Part shown: positions 7,573 to 14,211 of the stretch, in pieces
Position numbering within the stretch: position 1 is the stretch's first letter
Layout: the number at the start of each line of letters is the position of its first letter
Assembly: GCA_003447895.1 (NCBI GenBank)
Contig: DLYC01000263.1
Location: forward strand, 1-19,487
Source: Lachnospiraceae bacterium
GTDB lineage: Bacteria > Bacillota > Clostridia > Lachnospirales > Lachnospiraceae
Direction of reading: 5' to 3'
DNA length: 19,487 nt
Translations under genes and position numbers: made by a program
Notes under the pieces: model-generated
What the model was told of the DNA's origin: nothing
What the model saw: only the letters and a program-made list of their open reading frames with translations
Databases searched by the model: none

Positions 7573-9020
7573 GACTTTCTGCGCTTTCCGAGGATCTTGC
7601 CGAACACGATCTCTGTAAGAAAGGTGTCGCGCAGCGCGGCGATCACGATACAGTAGACCGAAAATCCGACGGCCACTTCCGCAAAGAGCGCCGCGAAGTC
7701 GGACGCGATGAAGCGGTCCAGTGTCTTGATCGCAGCCAGCATAAGAAGGCCGGCTGCCAGTTTCTTCCACCCCTCCTTCACGATCGTCCGGGGCGTCAGG
7801 TAGCCCTTGCAGAAGATCAGATACAGGACCGTGATCACTGTCTCCGCAATCAGGGACGCGGCGATCGCGCCGTATCCCCAGAAGCGGGGGATCAGGATGA
7901 GGTTCAGCGTAAGGTTTACGAGCGCGCCGATAATGATGAACCGGGCACTCAGTCTCCTGTTTCCGGACGGCGTGTAATACTGGGACCCCAGACAGTTGCT
8001 CACTCCGATGATCACGACGATAGGGCTCATCAGCATGAGCATTGTCACCACCCTGTCATAGCCGGGACCGAGAAAGACCGGTATGAATCTCGGGGCAACC
8101 CCGATGAGTCCAAAGCAGATTCCGATTCCCATAAAGAGGATATAATTGATGGAATCTTTGATCCTCCCCCGGATCTCGTCATATTTTTCTTCCGCGAACA
8201 GATAAGCGATCCTTGAGCCCAGGACCATATTAAGCGAGGAGAACGTGAGCGCTTTCATCATATTGATGATCTGCATCGTGTAGTGGTAAAATCCGTTCTC
8301 CGCTTTATTCTGCGTGATCAGACCGATCAGGGTCCGGTCAAGGACTGTGTAGACACTGGTCGCGATCGAAGGAATAAAATAGATCAGGGTCTCATGGAAA
8401 TGTTTCCTGAAAGTCAGTTTCCGAAAGTCCACCTTCTCAAGAAAGCGGGGGACATACATCCACATGGAGAGATTTCCAAACATGGTCGACGCCGTCATGA
8501 TGATCATGTAGAGAAGCAGGTCATCCTGTCCCTTGACAAAGAGAAACATCAGCGCGACGCCGGCGAGCTTGCAGATCGCGTTTTTGGAGATCGTGTACTT
8601 TAACTGCTCCATCCCGGCAAAAAACCAGGAGATATCAAACATTGTGGACAGGATTCCCATGGTAAGGACCAGATAATAGATCCTGTATCGGGAGACGACC
8701 GCCGTAAAGATCAGCCAGACCACAATGCACGCTGCAGAGGTCATGACGGTCATCAGCTCAATTTCCCAAAAGAGAACGCTCCTTCTCTCTATGTCATTTC
8801 TTACCCTGGCAATCTCCCTGGCTCCGTATGTGGCGGTTCCCAGCGCCGCGAACATGGAGAAATAGGTCTGGATGGAAGTTGTATAGTCGTAGATTCCGCT
8901 CTGGTCAGGTCCCAGTACTCTCCCTATGTAGGGCGCCGTGATAAGAGGCAGTATGATGAGCAGAACCTGATAAACCGTGCTGATGGCAATATTTTTCTTA
9001 AGACTGGGTTCCGTATTCAA
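7569..9020 (-). CDS. Wzx-type polysaccharide flippase (MOP superfamily)
   Basis: A 483-residue membrane protein with about 12-14 hydrophobic helices. It opens with the polysaccharide-flippase N-terminus SLKKNIAISTVYQVLLIILP followed by TAPYIGRVLGPDQSGIYDYT, which is diagnostic of the family. It would move undecaprenyl-linked repeat units across the membrane. The start is TTG (9018-9020) with GAGG seven bases ahead; no suitable ATG exists nearby, and the conserved N-terminus begins here. The first 23 bases overlap the end of the Wzy-like gene, and the stop overlaps the lipoprotein start, so translation is coupled on both sides. Function is well supported; the glycan is not known. Confidence 0.92.
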   Translation of the reverse strand: MNTEPSLKKNIAISTVYQVLLIILPLITAPYIGRVLGPDQSGIYDYTTSIQTYFSMFAALGTATYGAREIARVRNDIERRSVLFWEIELMTVMTSAACIVVWLIFTAVVSRYRIYYLVLTMGILSTMFDISWFFAGMEQLKYTISKNAICKLAGVALMFLFVKGQDDLLLYMIIMTASTMFGNLSMWMYVPRFLEKVDFRKLTFRKHFHETLIYFIPSIATSVYTVLDRTLIGLITQNKAENGFYHYTMQIINMMKALTFSSLNMVLGSRIAYLFAEEKYDEIRGRIKDSINYILFMGIGICFGLIGVAPRFIPVFLGPGYDRVVTMLMLMSPIVVIIGVSNCLGSQYYTPSGNRRLSARFIIIGALVNLTLNLILIPRFWGYGAIAASLIAETVITVLYLIFCKGYLTPRTIVKEGWKKLAAGLLMLAAIKTLDRFIASDFAALFAEVAVGFSVYCIVIAALRDTFLTEIVFGKILGKRRKS

Positions 9021-10299
9021 TGTGTTTCCTCACTGATCCGGGTCCGGTGCGGGCCCCCGCGCCGCGTATTCCGGCTCGTTTTTTCTTCTTCCACTTGATA
9101 AGGTTCACTGCGTACCACAGCGCGAACATTGCTCCGTTTTCGATCGGAGAAAGGAGAAGATTGTTAAACATAGAATAAAACGCAATGCAGACAAGCCAGA
9201 TCGCAAGCATCTTGTCGCGCGAAATGATCGCCGCGTACATCATGACGCCGTACATGACCAGGACTGCGATCAATACAAGGATGCCGTAATTGATCAGGAT
9301 CTTCATATATCCGCTGTCGATGTAAAAATACGCGCCTTTGGACCTGTCTGTATTCTCAATGACCGGCGCGCCAAAAAGATGGATGCCGTAATTCTTATAT
9401 CCCTTGTAGGCAAGACTGATCCTGAAGTGCGTCAGGTCATCCAGCTTCTTCTGCCAGCCAACCCTGTAATTGTAGTTGACGGATGCCACGACGCTGAGAA
9501 GCGCCATGGCGGGGAAGATCAGGATTCCCATGATCCTCGAAGCCGCTGTATTTTCAAAGAGAGGGAGCCTGAATTTAAAGACCGCCGTGTAAAGAGCAAT
9601 TCCCAGCACTGCCGTCACAAAAGGCAGGGATGTGTCCGTGATCCTGAAGATCCAGATCAGGGCGGCGCTGAGGACCGCCAGGACAAGCCAGGAGACTTCT
9701 CTTCTCTTCGCGTAATTTCCGCCGCTCCCCCGAAGGTCCGGGTCCGTATAGGCGTACATCGTGCAGAAGATAATGTTGTTAAAATACAGCGCGGAGAAGG
9801 AGACGTACTGGAAATTCAGAAATTCCCTGACTCTCTGGTCATCCACCTCTCTCTCCATCTGATAGATCCCGCTCTCGTGGATAAACACCGGGATCAGCCA
9901 CAGAATGAGGCAGGACCACAAAAGGACTTTGCAGATCCTTTTGAAGGGGACCCCTCTCGATGAAAAGATCAGAAGAAGGCTCTGGATCAGCGGCATTCCC
10001 ACATTGATATTGGTCTGTACCGCCACAAATAAGGCCGCAGTTGTCAGAAATACCACGGCAGCTCTTATATCCGTTCTTTTTTCCGTGATGACGATCTTTA
10101 CAAGGAAAAGGAGCATGCAGAAATAGCGGACAACCGTTAGAAGCCTTCCGCTGAAGAAGTCCGCAAAGATCGTGCGGGTGATATACATTTGGGTAAGCCA
10201 AAGTATAAGCCCGGTATAAAAAAGGATTTCTTCGAGACTGACCCGGATCCCCCTTATATCGAGCTTTACTTTGGAATATCTGTAGTTATTTAAGACCAT
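8998..10299 (-). CDS. Wzy/EpsG-like polysaccharide polymerase (multi-spanning membrane protein)
   Basis: A 433-residue membrane protein with roughly 10-12 hydrophobic segments. A large loop near residues 275-330 (from NYNYRVGWQKKLDDLTHFRI to YIDSGYMKILINYG) is typical of Wzy-type O-antigen/capsule polymerases, which are poorly conserved in sequence. The assignment rests on topology and position between a glycosyltransferase-like gene and a Wzx flippase. The ATG (10297-10299) has GAGGA upstream. The C-terminal tail after the last helix is very basic (KWKKKKRAGIRGAGARTG). It ends 23 bases inside the flippase gene. An O-antigen ligase-like function is a less likely alternative given the adjacent flippase and Wzz. 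Confidence 0.75.
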   Translation of the reverse strand: MVLNNYRYSKVKLDIRGIRVSLEEILFYTGLILWLTQMYITRTIFADFFSGRLLTVVRYFCMLLFLVKIVITEKRTDIRAAVVFLTTAALFVAVQTNINVGMPLIQSLLLIFSSRGVPFKRICKVLLWSCLILWLIPVFIHESGIYQMEREVDDQRVREFLNFQYVSFSALYFNNIIFCTMYAYTDPDLRGSGGNYAKRREVSWLVLAVLSAALIWIFRITDTSLPFVTAVLGIALYTAVFKFRLPLFENTAASRIMGILIFPAMALLSVVASVNYNYRVGWQKKLDDLTHFRISLAYKGYKNYGIHLFGAPVIENTDRSKGAYFYIDSGYMKILINYGILVLIAVLVMYGVMMYAAIISRDKMLAIWLVCIAFYSMFNNLLLSPIENGAMFALWYAVNLIKWKKKKRAGIRGAGARTGPGSVRKHIEYGTQS

Positions 10300-10336
10300 G
10301 TAAATCCGTCCTCATACAGGTATAGGCAAGCCGGGC

Positions 10337-11167
10337 TCAAAAACTCTCGTTGTACTTTTTGTGGAAGAACTTGGCCTTCAGGAAAGAATATCCCTTCTTG
10401 ACCCAGTTGACCTTCTCAATGTACACAAGAGGCAGCACCTTGATCGAGGAAGTGCTGATGGCCCCCGTGTCGATCTGCCTGTCAAGCCACACGTTGAAGA
10501 TGATCTCGCTGATCCTGCCATAGAGTCTTCCCTCAAACGCGTCCAAAAGACTGTCGTCGATCCTTGTCTCAAGTTCCTCCAGGATGTCGAAAAGCCACGT
10601 GCAGTAGATATTAAAATGGGCGCGGTCCATGATCATCATGTTGAACATATAGCCGTGTGTCTGATCCAGGACTTTATCATAGGACGCAAGATATTCCGGA
10701 TATCGCTCGGACAGAATGCTCCTTGTCACATCCAGGTGCTCCGCATAATGCGTATGCGCGTAATGGGAATAGAGCGTCTCGATCATATACCGCTGCGGCT
10801 TGGGCACAAAGACCTCATATTTGCCGAGCATGGGCTCAAGCTCATCACTTGTGAGAATGGAGTCGAACAGTTCCTTTCCCCTCTTTTTTCCTCCGAAATA
10901 CCGGCGGTAATGGACAAGCCCCAGATAATCGCTGTCCAGATTCTTCCAGGCCCAGTAAATACCGGTAAGTTCACAGTAACGAGGGTTCTTGAGAGAAATA
11001 TTCTCACCTTCATTGTCCTTCTGGTATCCGAAATCCAGAGGGTTTCCCTTCGCATCTTTCTTTCCCTCCGCCCCTACATGGACCGGAAGGTAAAGAGGAT
11101 CATTCGGCATCCTGTATTTTTTATGTGTAGCTACCACGATTGTAGCAGTTATGGGTTTATCTGACAT
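10337..11167 (-). CDS. DUF4422 glycosyltransferase-like protein
   Basis: A 276-residue soluble protein of the DUF4422 family, which is found in capsule and exopolysaccharide loci and is generally annotated as glycosyltransferase. Signatures seen: VATHKKYRMP near the N-terminus, LDFGYQKDNEGENISLKN, YCELTGIYWAWKN, YLGLVHYRRYFGGKK and HGYMFNMMIMDRAHFNIYC. The ATG at 11165-11167 is chosen because GGAG lies six bases ahead. A TTG four codons upstream would lengthen it slightly but has a poorer site. It is the first gene after a good promoter (11209-11236) and the only glycosyltransferase-like gene in this operon. The donor and acceptor sugars cannot be told from the sequence. Confidence 0.85.
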   Translation of the reverse strand: MSDKPITATIVVATHKKYRMPNDPLYLPVHVGAEGKKDAKGNPLDFGYQKDNEGENISLKNPRYCELTGIYWAWKNLDSDYLGLVHYRRYFGGKKRGKELFDSILTSDELEPMLGKYEVFVPKPQRYMIETLYSHYAHTHYAEHLDVTRSILSERYPEYLASYDKVLDQTHGYMFNMMIMDRAHFNIYCTWLFDILEELETRIDDSLLDAFEGRLYGRISEIIFNVWLDRQIDTGAISTSSIKVLPLVYIEKVNWVKKGYSFLKAKFFHKKYNESF

Positions 11168-11208
11168 TTCTGACTCCAAATCGGTTTCTAGATTACCAGT
11201 TCAATACT

Positions 11209-11236
11209 ATCATAATGCAGTGCTCTTTTTCAACAA
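11209..11236 (-). promoter_or_regulatory. Candidate promoter of the polysaccharide operon
   Basis: Minus strand: TTGTTG (11231-11236), 16-base spacer, TATGAT (11209-11214), ending 41 bases before the DUF4422 start codon. An overlapping alternative, TTGAAA-N18-TAGTAT, is also present. No terminator is visible between queA and this site, so the operon may also receive read-through from queA. Confidence 0.5.
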
Positions 11237-11242
11237 GCAGGC

Positions 11243-12286
11243 TCAATAAAAGAAGCACGCATCTCCGAAAGAAAAGAACCGGTACTTCTGCCTGACCGCC
11301 TCCTCGTAGGCGCCAAGGACTTTTTCCCTGCCCGCGAACGCGGATACCAGCATGACCAGCGTCGATTCGGGGAGATGGAAATTGGTGATCAGCGCATCCA
11401 TGACCTTAAAGCGGTAGCCGGGATAAATAAAGATCGATGTGTCGTCGGATCCCGCATGGACGATCCCGTTTTCGTCCGCCGCGCTCTCCACAGTCCTGCA
11501 GGACGTCGTTCCCACGCATATGACGCGGTGTCCCTCTTCATGGGTCCTGTTGATGAGCCCGGCCGCTTCTTCGGACACATTGTACCACTCCGAGTGCATA
11601 TGGTGGTTTGTCACATCGTCCACCTTGACCGGCCTGAAAGTCCCAAGACCCACGTGGAGCGTCACGAATGCCGTTCTGACGCCCATGCCGCGGATCTCAT
11701 CGAGAAGTTCCTCCGTAAAGTGAAGGCCTGCCGTGGGCGCCGCCGCGCTTCCCTCGTATCGGGCATAGACCGTCTGGTACATGTTCTTGTCCTCAAGCTT
11801 ATGCGTGATATAGGGAGGAAGCGGCATCTCGCCGAGCCTGTCGAGCACCTCCTCGAAGATCCCGTCGTACTCAAACTCCACCAGGCGGTTTCCCCCTTCC
11901 AGAATATCGAGGATGACCGCTTTGAGGCTCCCGTCCCCGAATGTGACCCTGGCGCCAGGGCGAAGCTTCTTTCCGGGCTTTACAAGGGTCTCCCAGCGGT
12001 TTTTGTCAAGACGCTTTAAGAGAAGGATCTCCGCGTTCGCGCCGGTATCCTCCTTGGTTCCCAGAAGCCTTGCCGGAATGACCTTGGTGTCGTTCAGGAC
12101 AAGTGTGTCCCCGGGGCGCAGGTATTCCCTGATGTCCCGGAAAGTCCTGTGTTCGATCCCGCCGGTCTGCCGGTTCATGACCATGAGCCTTGACGCCGCC
12201 CTGTCCTCAAGAGGGTCCTGGGCGATCAATTCCTGCGGCAGTTCAAATTTGTAGTCCGATGTCTTAAGTCCGGTAATAGTTTCCAT
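11243..12286 (-). CDS. queA: S-adenosylmethionine:tRNA ribosyltransferase-isomerase QueA
   Basis: QueA transfers and isomerises the ribosyl part of SAM onto preQ1 at tRNA position 34, giving epoxyqueuosine. The 347-residue protein begins [20 protein letters not shown] and shows the family blocks [70 protein letters not shown] and [20 protein letters not shown]. The length matches the family. The frame stays open 23 codons further upstream, but that stretch contains the arms of the inverted repeat at 12301-12328. The ATG at 12284-12286, with a weak CGGA site, gives the canonical N-terminus. tgt is not visible next to it. Confidence 0.96.
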   Translation of the reverse strand: METITGLKTSDYKFELPQELIAQDPLEDRAASRLMVMNRQTGGIEHRTFRDIREYLRPGDTLVLNDTKVIPARLLGTKEDTGANAEILLLKRLDKNRWETLVKPGKKLRPGARVTFGDGSLKAVILDILEGGNRLVEFEYDGIFEEVLDRLGEMPLPPYITHKLEDKNMYQTVYARYEGSAAAPTAGLHFTEELLDEIRGMGVRTAFVTLHVGLGTFRPVKVDDVTNHHMHSEWYNVSEEAAGLINRTHEEGHRVICVGTTSCRTVESAADENGIVHAGSDDTSIFIYPGYRFKVMDALITNFHLPESTLVMLVSAFAGREKVLGAYEEAVRQKYRFFSFGDACFFY

Positions 12287-12300
12287 TTTTTGTCCGATCA

Positions 12301-12328
12301 CTGCGCAGCCGCCGGAGCGGCTGCGCAG
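12301..12328. repeat. Perfect 12-bp inverted repeat with 4-base loop upstream of queA
   Basis: CTGCGCAGCCGC (12301-12312), loop CGGA, then GCGGCTGCGCAG (12317-12328). The GC-rich hairpin is very stable on either strand. It is not followed by a T-run on either strand, so it is not a standard intrinsic terminator. It lies 14 bases ahead of the queA start codon on the minus strand, where it could also affect queA translation or protect the 3' end of the upstream aminopeptidase transcript. Confidence 0.85.
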
Positions 12329-12345
12329 TCCTGAATCCTTTCTGC

Positions 12346-12408
12346 CGGCTCGCAAAGCGTGCCGCCGTCACAATTTTCCTTCGGCTCGCAAAGTGGGCCG
12401 CTGTCACA
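12346..12408. repeat. Imperfect tandem repeat, 27-bp unit, 36-bp period
   Basis: Two units (12346-12372 and 12382-12408) match at 24 of 27 positions; both begin CGGCTCGCAAAG and end GTCACA. The second unit runs over the stop codon of the M18 aminopeptidase gene (12404-12406). On the minus strand the first unit can fold as CGGCaCGC-TTT-GCGaGCCG. It may be a small copy of a dispersed intergenic element. Confidence 0.7.
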
Positions 12409-13048
12409 TATTTCTCAGTGAGGCATTCTTCAGAAATGCCTTATAGCCGCGGTAGGTTTCATACAGGTCCGCCTTGCTGACCGCCTCCCAGGGGGCGTGC
12501 ATGCTCAGCACCGGAACGCCGCAGTCGATCACGTTCATTCCGTAGAGGGACAGGATGTAGGCGATCGTTCCGCCGCCGCCAAGGTCCACTCTGCCAAGCT
12601 CCGCGGTCTGCGTGCAGACCTCTTCCTTATCCAGGATCTCCCGAAGGTGCGCGATGTACTCCGCGTTCGCGTCGTTGGATCCTGATTTTCCGCGGCTTCC
12701 CGTGTATTTGTTAAAGACCATTCCTTTTCCCAGATACGCGGCGTTCTTTTTGTCAAACGCCGAGGCGAAGCCGGGATCAAATCCTGCGCTGACATCCGAG
12801 GAGAGCATGCAGCTCCCCGCCAGGGCTCTCCGAAGGGCCAGGTCACTGTACTGTCCGCACAGATTCATCACTTCCGCCAGGGTATTCTCGAAGAATCGGG
12901 ACTGCATTCCGGTCGCACCGACGCTTCCGATCTCCTCCTTGTCCACAAGGAGCGTGCAGCTGGTTCTTTTAAGGCCGTTCGATTCCATCTGCGCGCGGAA
13001 AGAGGGATAGGCGCAGACGCGGTCGTCATGACCGTATCCCAGGATCAT
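12404..13048 (-). CDS. M18 aminopeptidase, C-terminal fragment
   Basis: This 214-residue frame opens at an internal methionine of the family motif (MILGYGHDDRVCAY) and carries DKEEIGSVGATGM, SSDVSAGFDP, TGSRGKSGSNDANAEY and GVPVLSMHAPWE, that is, most of the catalytic dinuclear metal site. Its ATG overlaps the stop of the N-terminal fragment as ATGA, so re-initiation is conceivable. The Shine-Dalgarno is poor, and the natural start lies far upstream. It most likely represents the 3' part of a frameshifted gene. Confidence 0.65.
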   Translation of the reverse strand: MILGYGHDDRVCAYPSFRAQMESNGLKRTSCTLLVDKEEIGSVGATGMQSRFFENTLAEVMNLCGQYSDLALRRALAGSCMLSSDVSAGFDPGFASAFDKKNAAYLGKGMVFNKYTGSRGKSGSNDANAEYIAHLREILDKEEVCTQTAELGRVDLGGGGTIAYILSLYGMNVIDCGVPVLSMHAPWEAVSKADLYETYRGYKAFLKNASLRNM

Positions 13049-13854
13049 GCTTCTGTCAAATCCCGCGTCCCTGGCCTTTCCGGCGGGGACGATCTCCAGT
13101 TCCGCGGACTCGAAAGTCCTGCCTCCTCGATCCCGTACTTGTCAAGAAGGATCTTAAGAATCGCTTTCTTTACAGAGTCCTTCGCCTCCTTTTTCTCGTC
13201 CTTGTCCTTCCCCTTCTTTCTGCCGCCTTCCGTACCGGCGTCGATCACGACCGGCTTGCTGCCGATGATCAGGTCCAGGGCTTCGCCTTCGATGACGGTT
13301 GCCGCCGGCTTTTTGAGCTGTTCCTGGGAGAGGTGGATCAGAAGGTCCGAGACGAAGAAAACCGGATCGTCCTCGTCTTCGCCGACATTTAAGATCACTG
13401 TGTCACCGCCTTTTTTGACGATCACGCCGTGGATGGCCAGAGGGAGCGTGACATACTGGTATTTTTTGATTCCTCCGTAATAGTGCGTGTCGAGATACGC
13501 GAGATCGCCTTCCTCGTACAGAGGGTTCTGTTTGACATCCAGTCTCGGAGAGTCGATATGCGCGCCGAGTATGTTGAGCCCGTTTTCGAGGGGCTCTTCG
13601 CCGATCTCAAAGAGGGCCATGGATTTGTTCATCCAGACGCTGTAGACCTTGTCTCCCGCGCTCAGTTTCCGCTTCTCACGGATCAGCGTGCTCAGCTCCA
13701 CGTAGCCGTTTTTCTCCGCCTCGTTGACAAAATAGTCAATACACTCTCTTTCCGTCTTGGCACTGCTCAGAAAATCCTTGTAATCCTCCGAGAGGTCCAT
13801 GCACAGCTTCTGTCTGTCAAGGTCATAGGTTGTCCATGCATCTATTCTTTCCAT
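13045..13854 (-). CDS. M18 aminopeptidase, N-terminal fragment
   Basis: This 269-residue frame starts MERIDAWTTYDLDRQKLCMD. It contains LGAHIDSPRLDVKQNPLYEE (H99 and D101 among the metal-site residues) and a Lys/Asp-rich loop at about 212-230. Residues 1-245 look like normal M18 sequence. The last 24 residues, from GLSSPRN onward, are out of frame and unlike the family. The stop TGA overlaps the ATG of the following fragment (ATGA). The ATG at 13852-13854 has AGGAG about 12 bases ahead, which is somewhat far. It is listed separately so the broken gene can be followed base by base; alone it should be inactive. Confidence 0.7.
   Translation of the reverse strand: MERIDAWTTYDLDRQKLCMDLSEDYKDFLSSAKTERECIDYFVNEAEKNGYVELSTLIREKRKLSAGDKVYSVWMNKSMALFEIGEEPLENGLNILGAHIDSPRLDVKQNPLYEEGDLAYLDTHYYGGIKKYQYVTLPLAIHGVIVKKGGDTVILNVGEDEDDPVFFVSDLLIHLSQEQLKKPAATVIEGEALDLIIGSKPVVIDAGTEGGRKKGKDKDEKKEAKDSVKKAILKILLDKYGIEEAGLSSPRNWRSSPPERPGTRDLTEA
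13106..13119 (-). other. TTCG-loop hairpin at the M18 frameshift point
   Basis: Minus strand GGACT-TTCG-AGTCC is a perfect 5-bp stem with a UUCG loop placed exactly where the reading frame changes. The -1 slip needed to join the frames has no canonical X-XXY-YYZ heptamer here, so a replication or sequencing indel at a hairpin is the simplest explanation. Confidence 0.7.
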
Positions 13855-13888
13855 ATCTTCGTCTTTCTCCTAACCGGTATATTTTGTC

Positions 13889-13930
13889 AAAAAATGAAGT
13901 GCATCTTCATACAAATGTACAAGGATGCAC
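13889..13930 (-). terminator. Intrinsic terminator downstream of the 6S-like RNA
   Basis: Minus strand: GTGCATC ... GATGCAC (13924-13930 and 13899-13905) forms the outer stem. Inner pairing TTGTAC/GTATGA closes on an ATTT loop, and the hairpin is followed by TTCATTTTTT (13889-13898). It lies about 57 bases past the 3' end of the 6S-like RNA and just ahead of the M18 gene. It therefore probably ends the RNA precursor and limits transcription into the aminopeptidase gene. Confidence 0.7.
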
Positions 13931-13986
13931 TGTCCTGATCACTCAATGATCACTGCTGCGTGGTCGTGTGATGAAAACGCAGTAAT

Positions 13987-14171
13987 GCCTGAAAAGTCAC
14001 CTCCGTATTTTGACTCCTAGCACGCATGCCAGGTGGGTGTCCGCAGCCCAGACCTTTGCCTTCCACTGGCAGCGCGGGTGCGCCGGAGGCGTGACAGCCG
14101 TAAGGGCAATATGAGATTCCCGTTTAAAGTAATTGTAGGTTCAAAATAACGGAAATATTGACGTTTCAGGC
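13987..14171 (-). ncRNA. ssrS: 6S RNA (SsrS-like), regulator of RNA polymerase
   Basis: 6S RNA mimics an open promoter and sequesters housekeeping RNA polymerase in stationary phase. The 185-nt stretch has no reading frame but folds end to end. The closing stem is GCCTGAAA with TTTTCAGGC, then GTCA/TGAC. A second stem pairs TCCGT(T)ATTTTGA with TCAAAATACGGA, with one bulged T. A large central bubble begins ACCTACAATTACTTTAAACG on its 5' side, with a small hairpin CCTGGCA-TGCG-TGCTAGG on its 3' side, and a GC-rich distal arm follows. This architecture and size are those of 6S RNA. A consensus promoter puts the transcription start at 14171, the first base of the stem. Family assignment is by structure and remembered sequence style only. 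Confidence 0.75.
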
Positions 14172-14177
14172 AAACCT

Positions 14178-14206
14178 ATTATAACACAGGATCGCAGTCT
14201 GTACAA
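14178..14206 (-). promoter_or_regulatory. ssrS: Sigma-A promoter of the 6S-like RNA
   Basis: Minus strand TTGTAC (14201-14206), exactly 17 bases, then a perfect TATAAT (14178-14183). The seventh base after the -10 box is the first base of the RNA's closing stem. This is the best promoter match in the window, and it begins only a few bases beyond the stop of the Xaa-Pro aminopeptidase gene. Confidence 0.8.
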
Positions 14207-14211
14207 TGTAT

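Larger units (their letters stand above)
12404..13854 (-). pseudogene. M18-family aminopeptidase gene interrupted by a frameshift
   Basis: Two consecutive reading frames together make one M18 metallo-aminopeptidase of about 480 residues. The first (13045-13854) supplies the N-terminal part. The second (12404-13048) supplies the rest. The family segment joining them (ESAELEIVPAGKARDAGFDR) is encoded in the second frame between about 13050 and 13112, while the first frame runs on as nonsense until a TGA. The shift is +2 or -1, located at 13106-13119. Removing one G and one C there restores A-D-F-E-S-A-E-L-E. Metal and catalytic residues are split: H99/D101 in the first part, and YGHDDR, DKEEIGS, SSDVSAG and SMHAPWE in the second. 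The gene is inactive unless the indel is a sequencing error or the parts reassemble. Confidence 0.85.

Noticed and set aside
12287..12403. CRISPR array or insertion-sequence end in the repeat cluster
   Set aside because: There are only two imperfect 27-bp units with a 9-base spacer, no further repeats, no transposase and no target duplication.
13040..13120. Programmed ribosomal frameshift in the M18 gene
   Set aside because: The shift needed is -1, but there is no slippery heptamer or downstream pseudoknot; the tRNA re-pairing at GGA-CTT-TCG would be poor. An indel is simpler.
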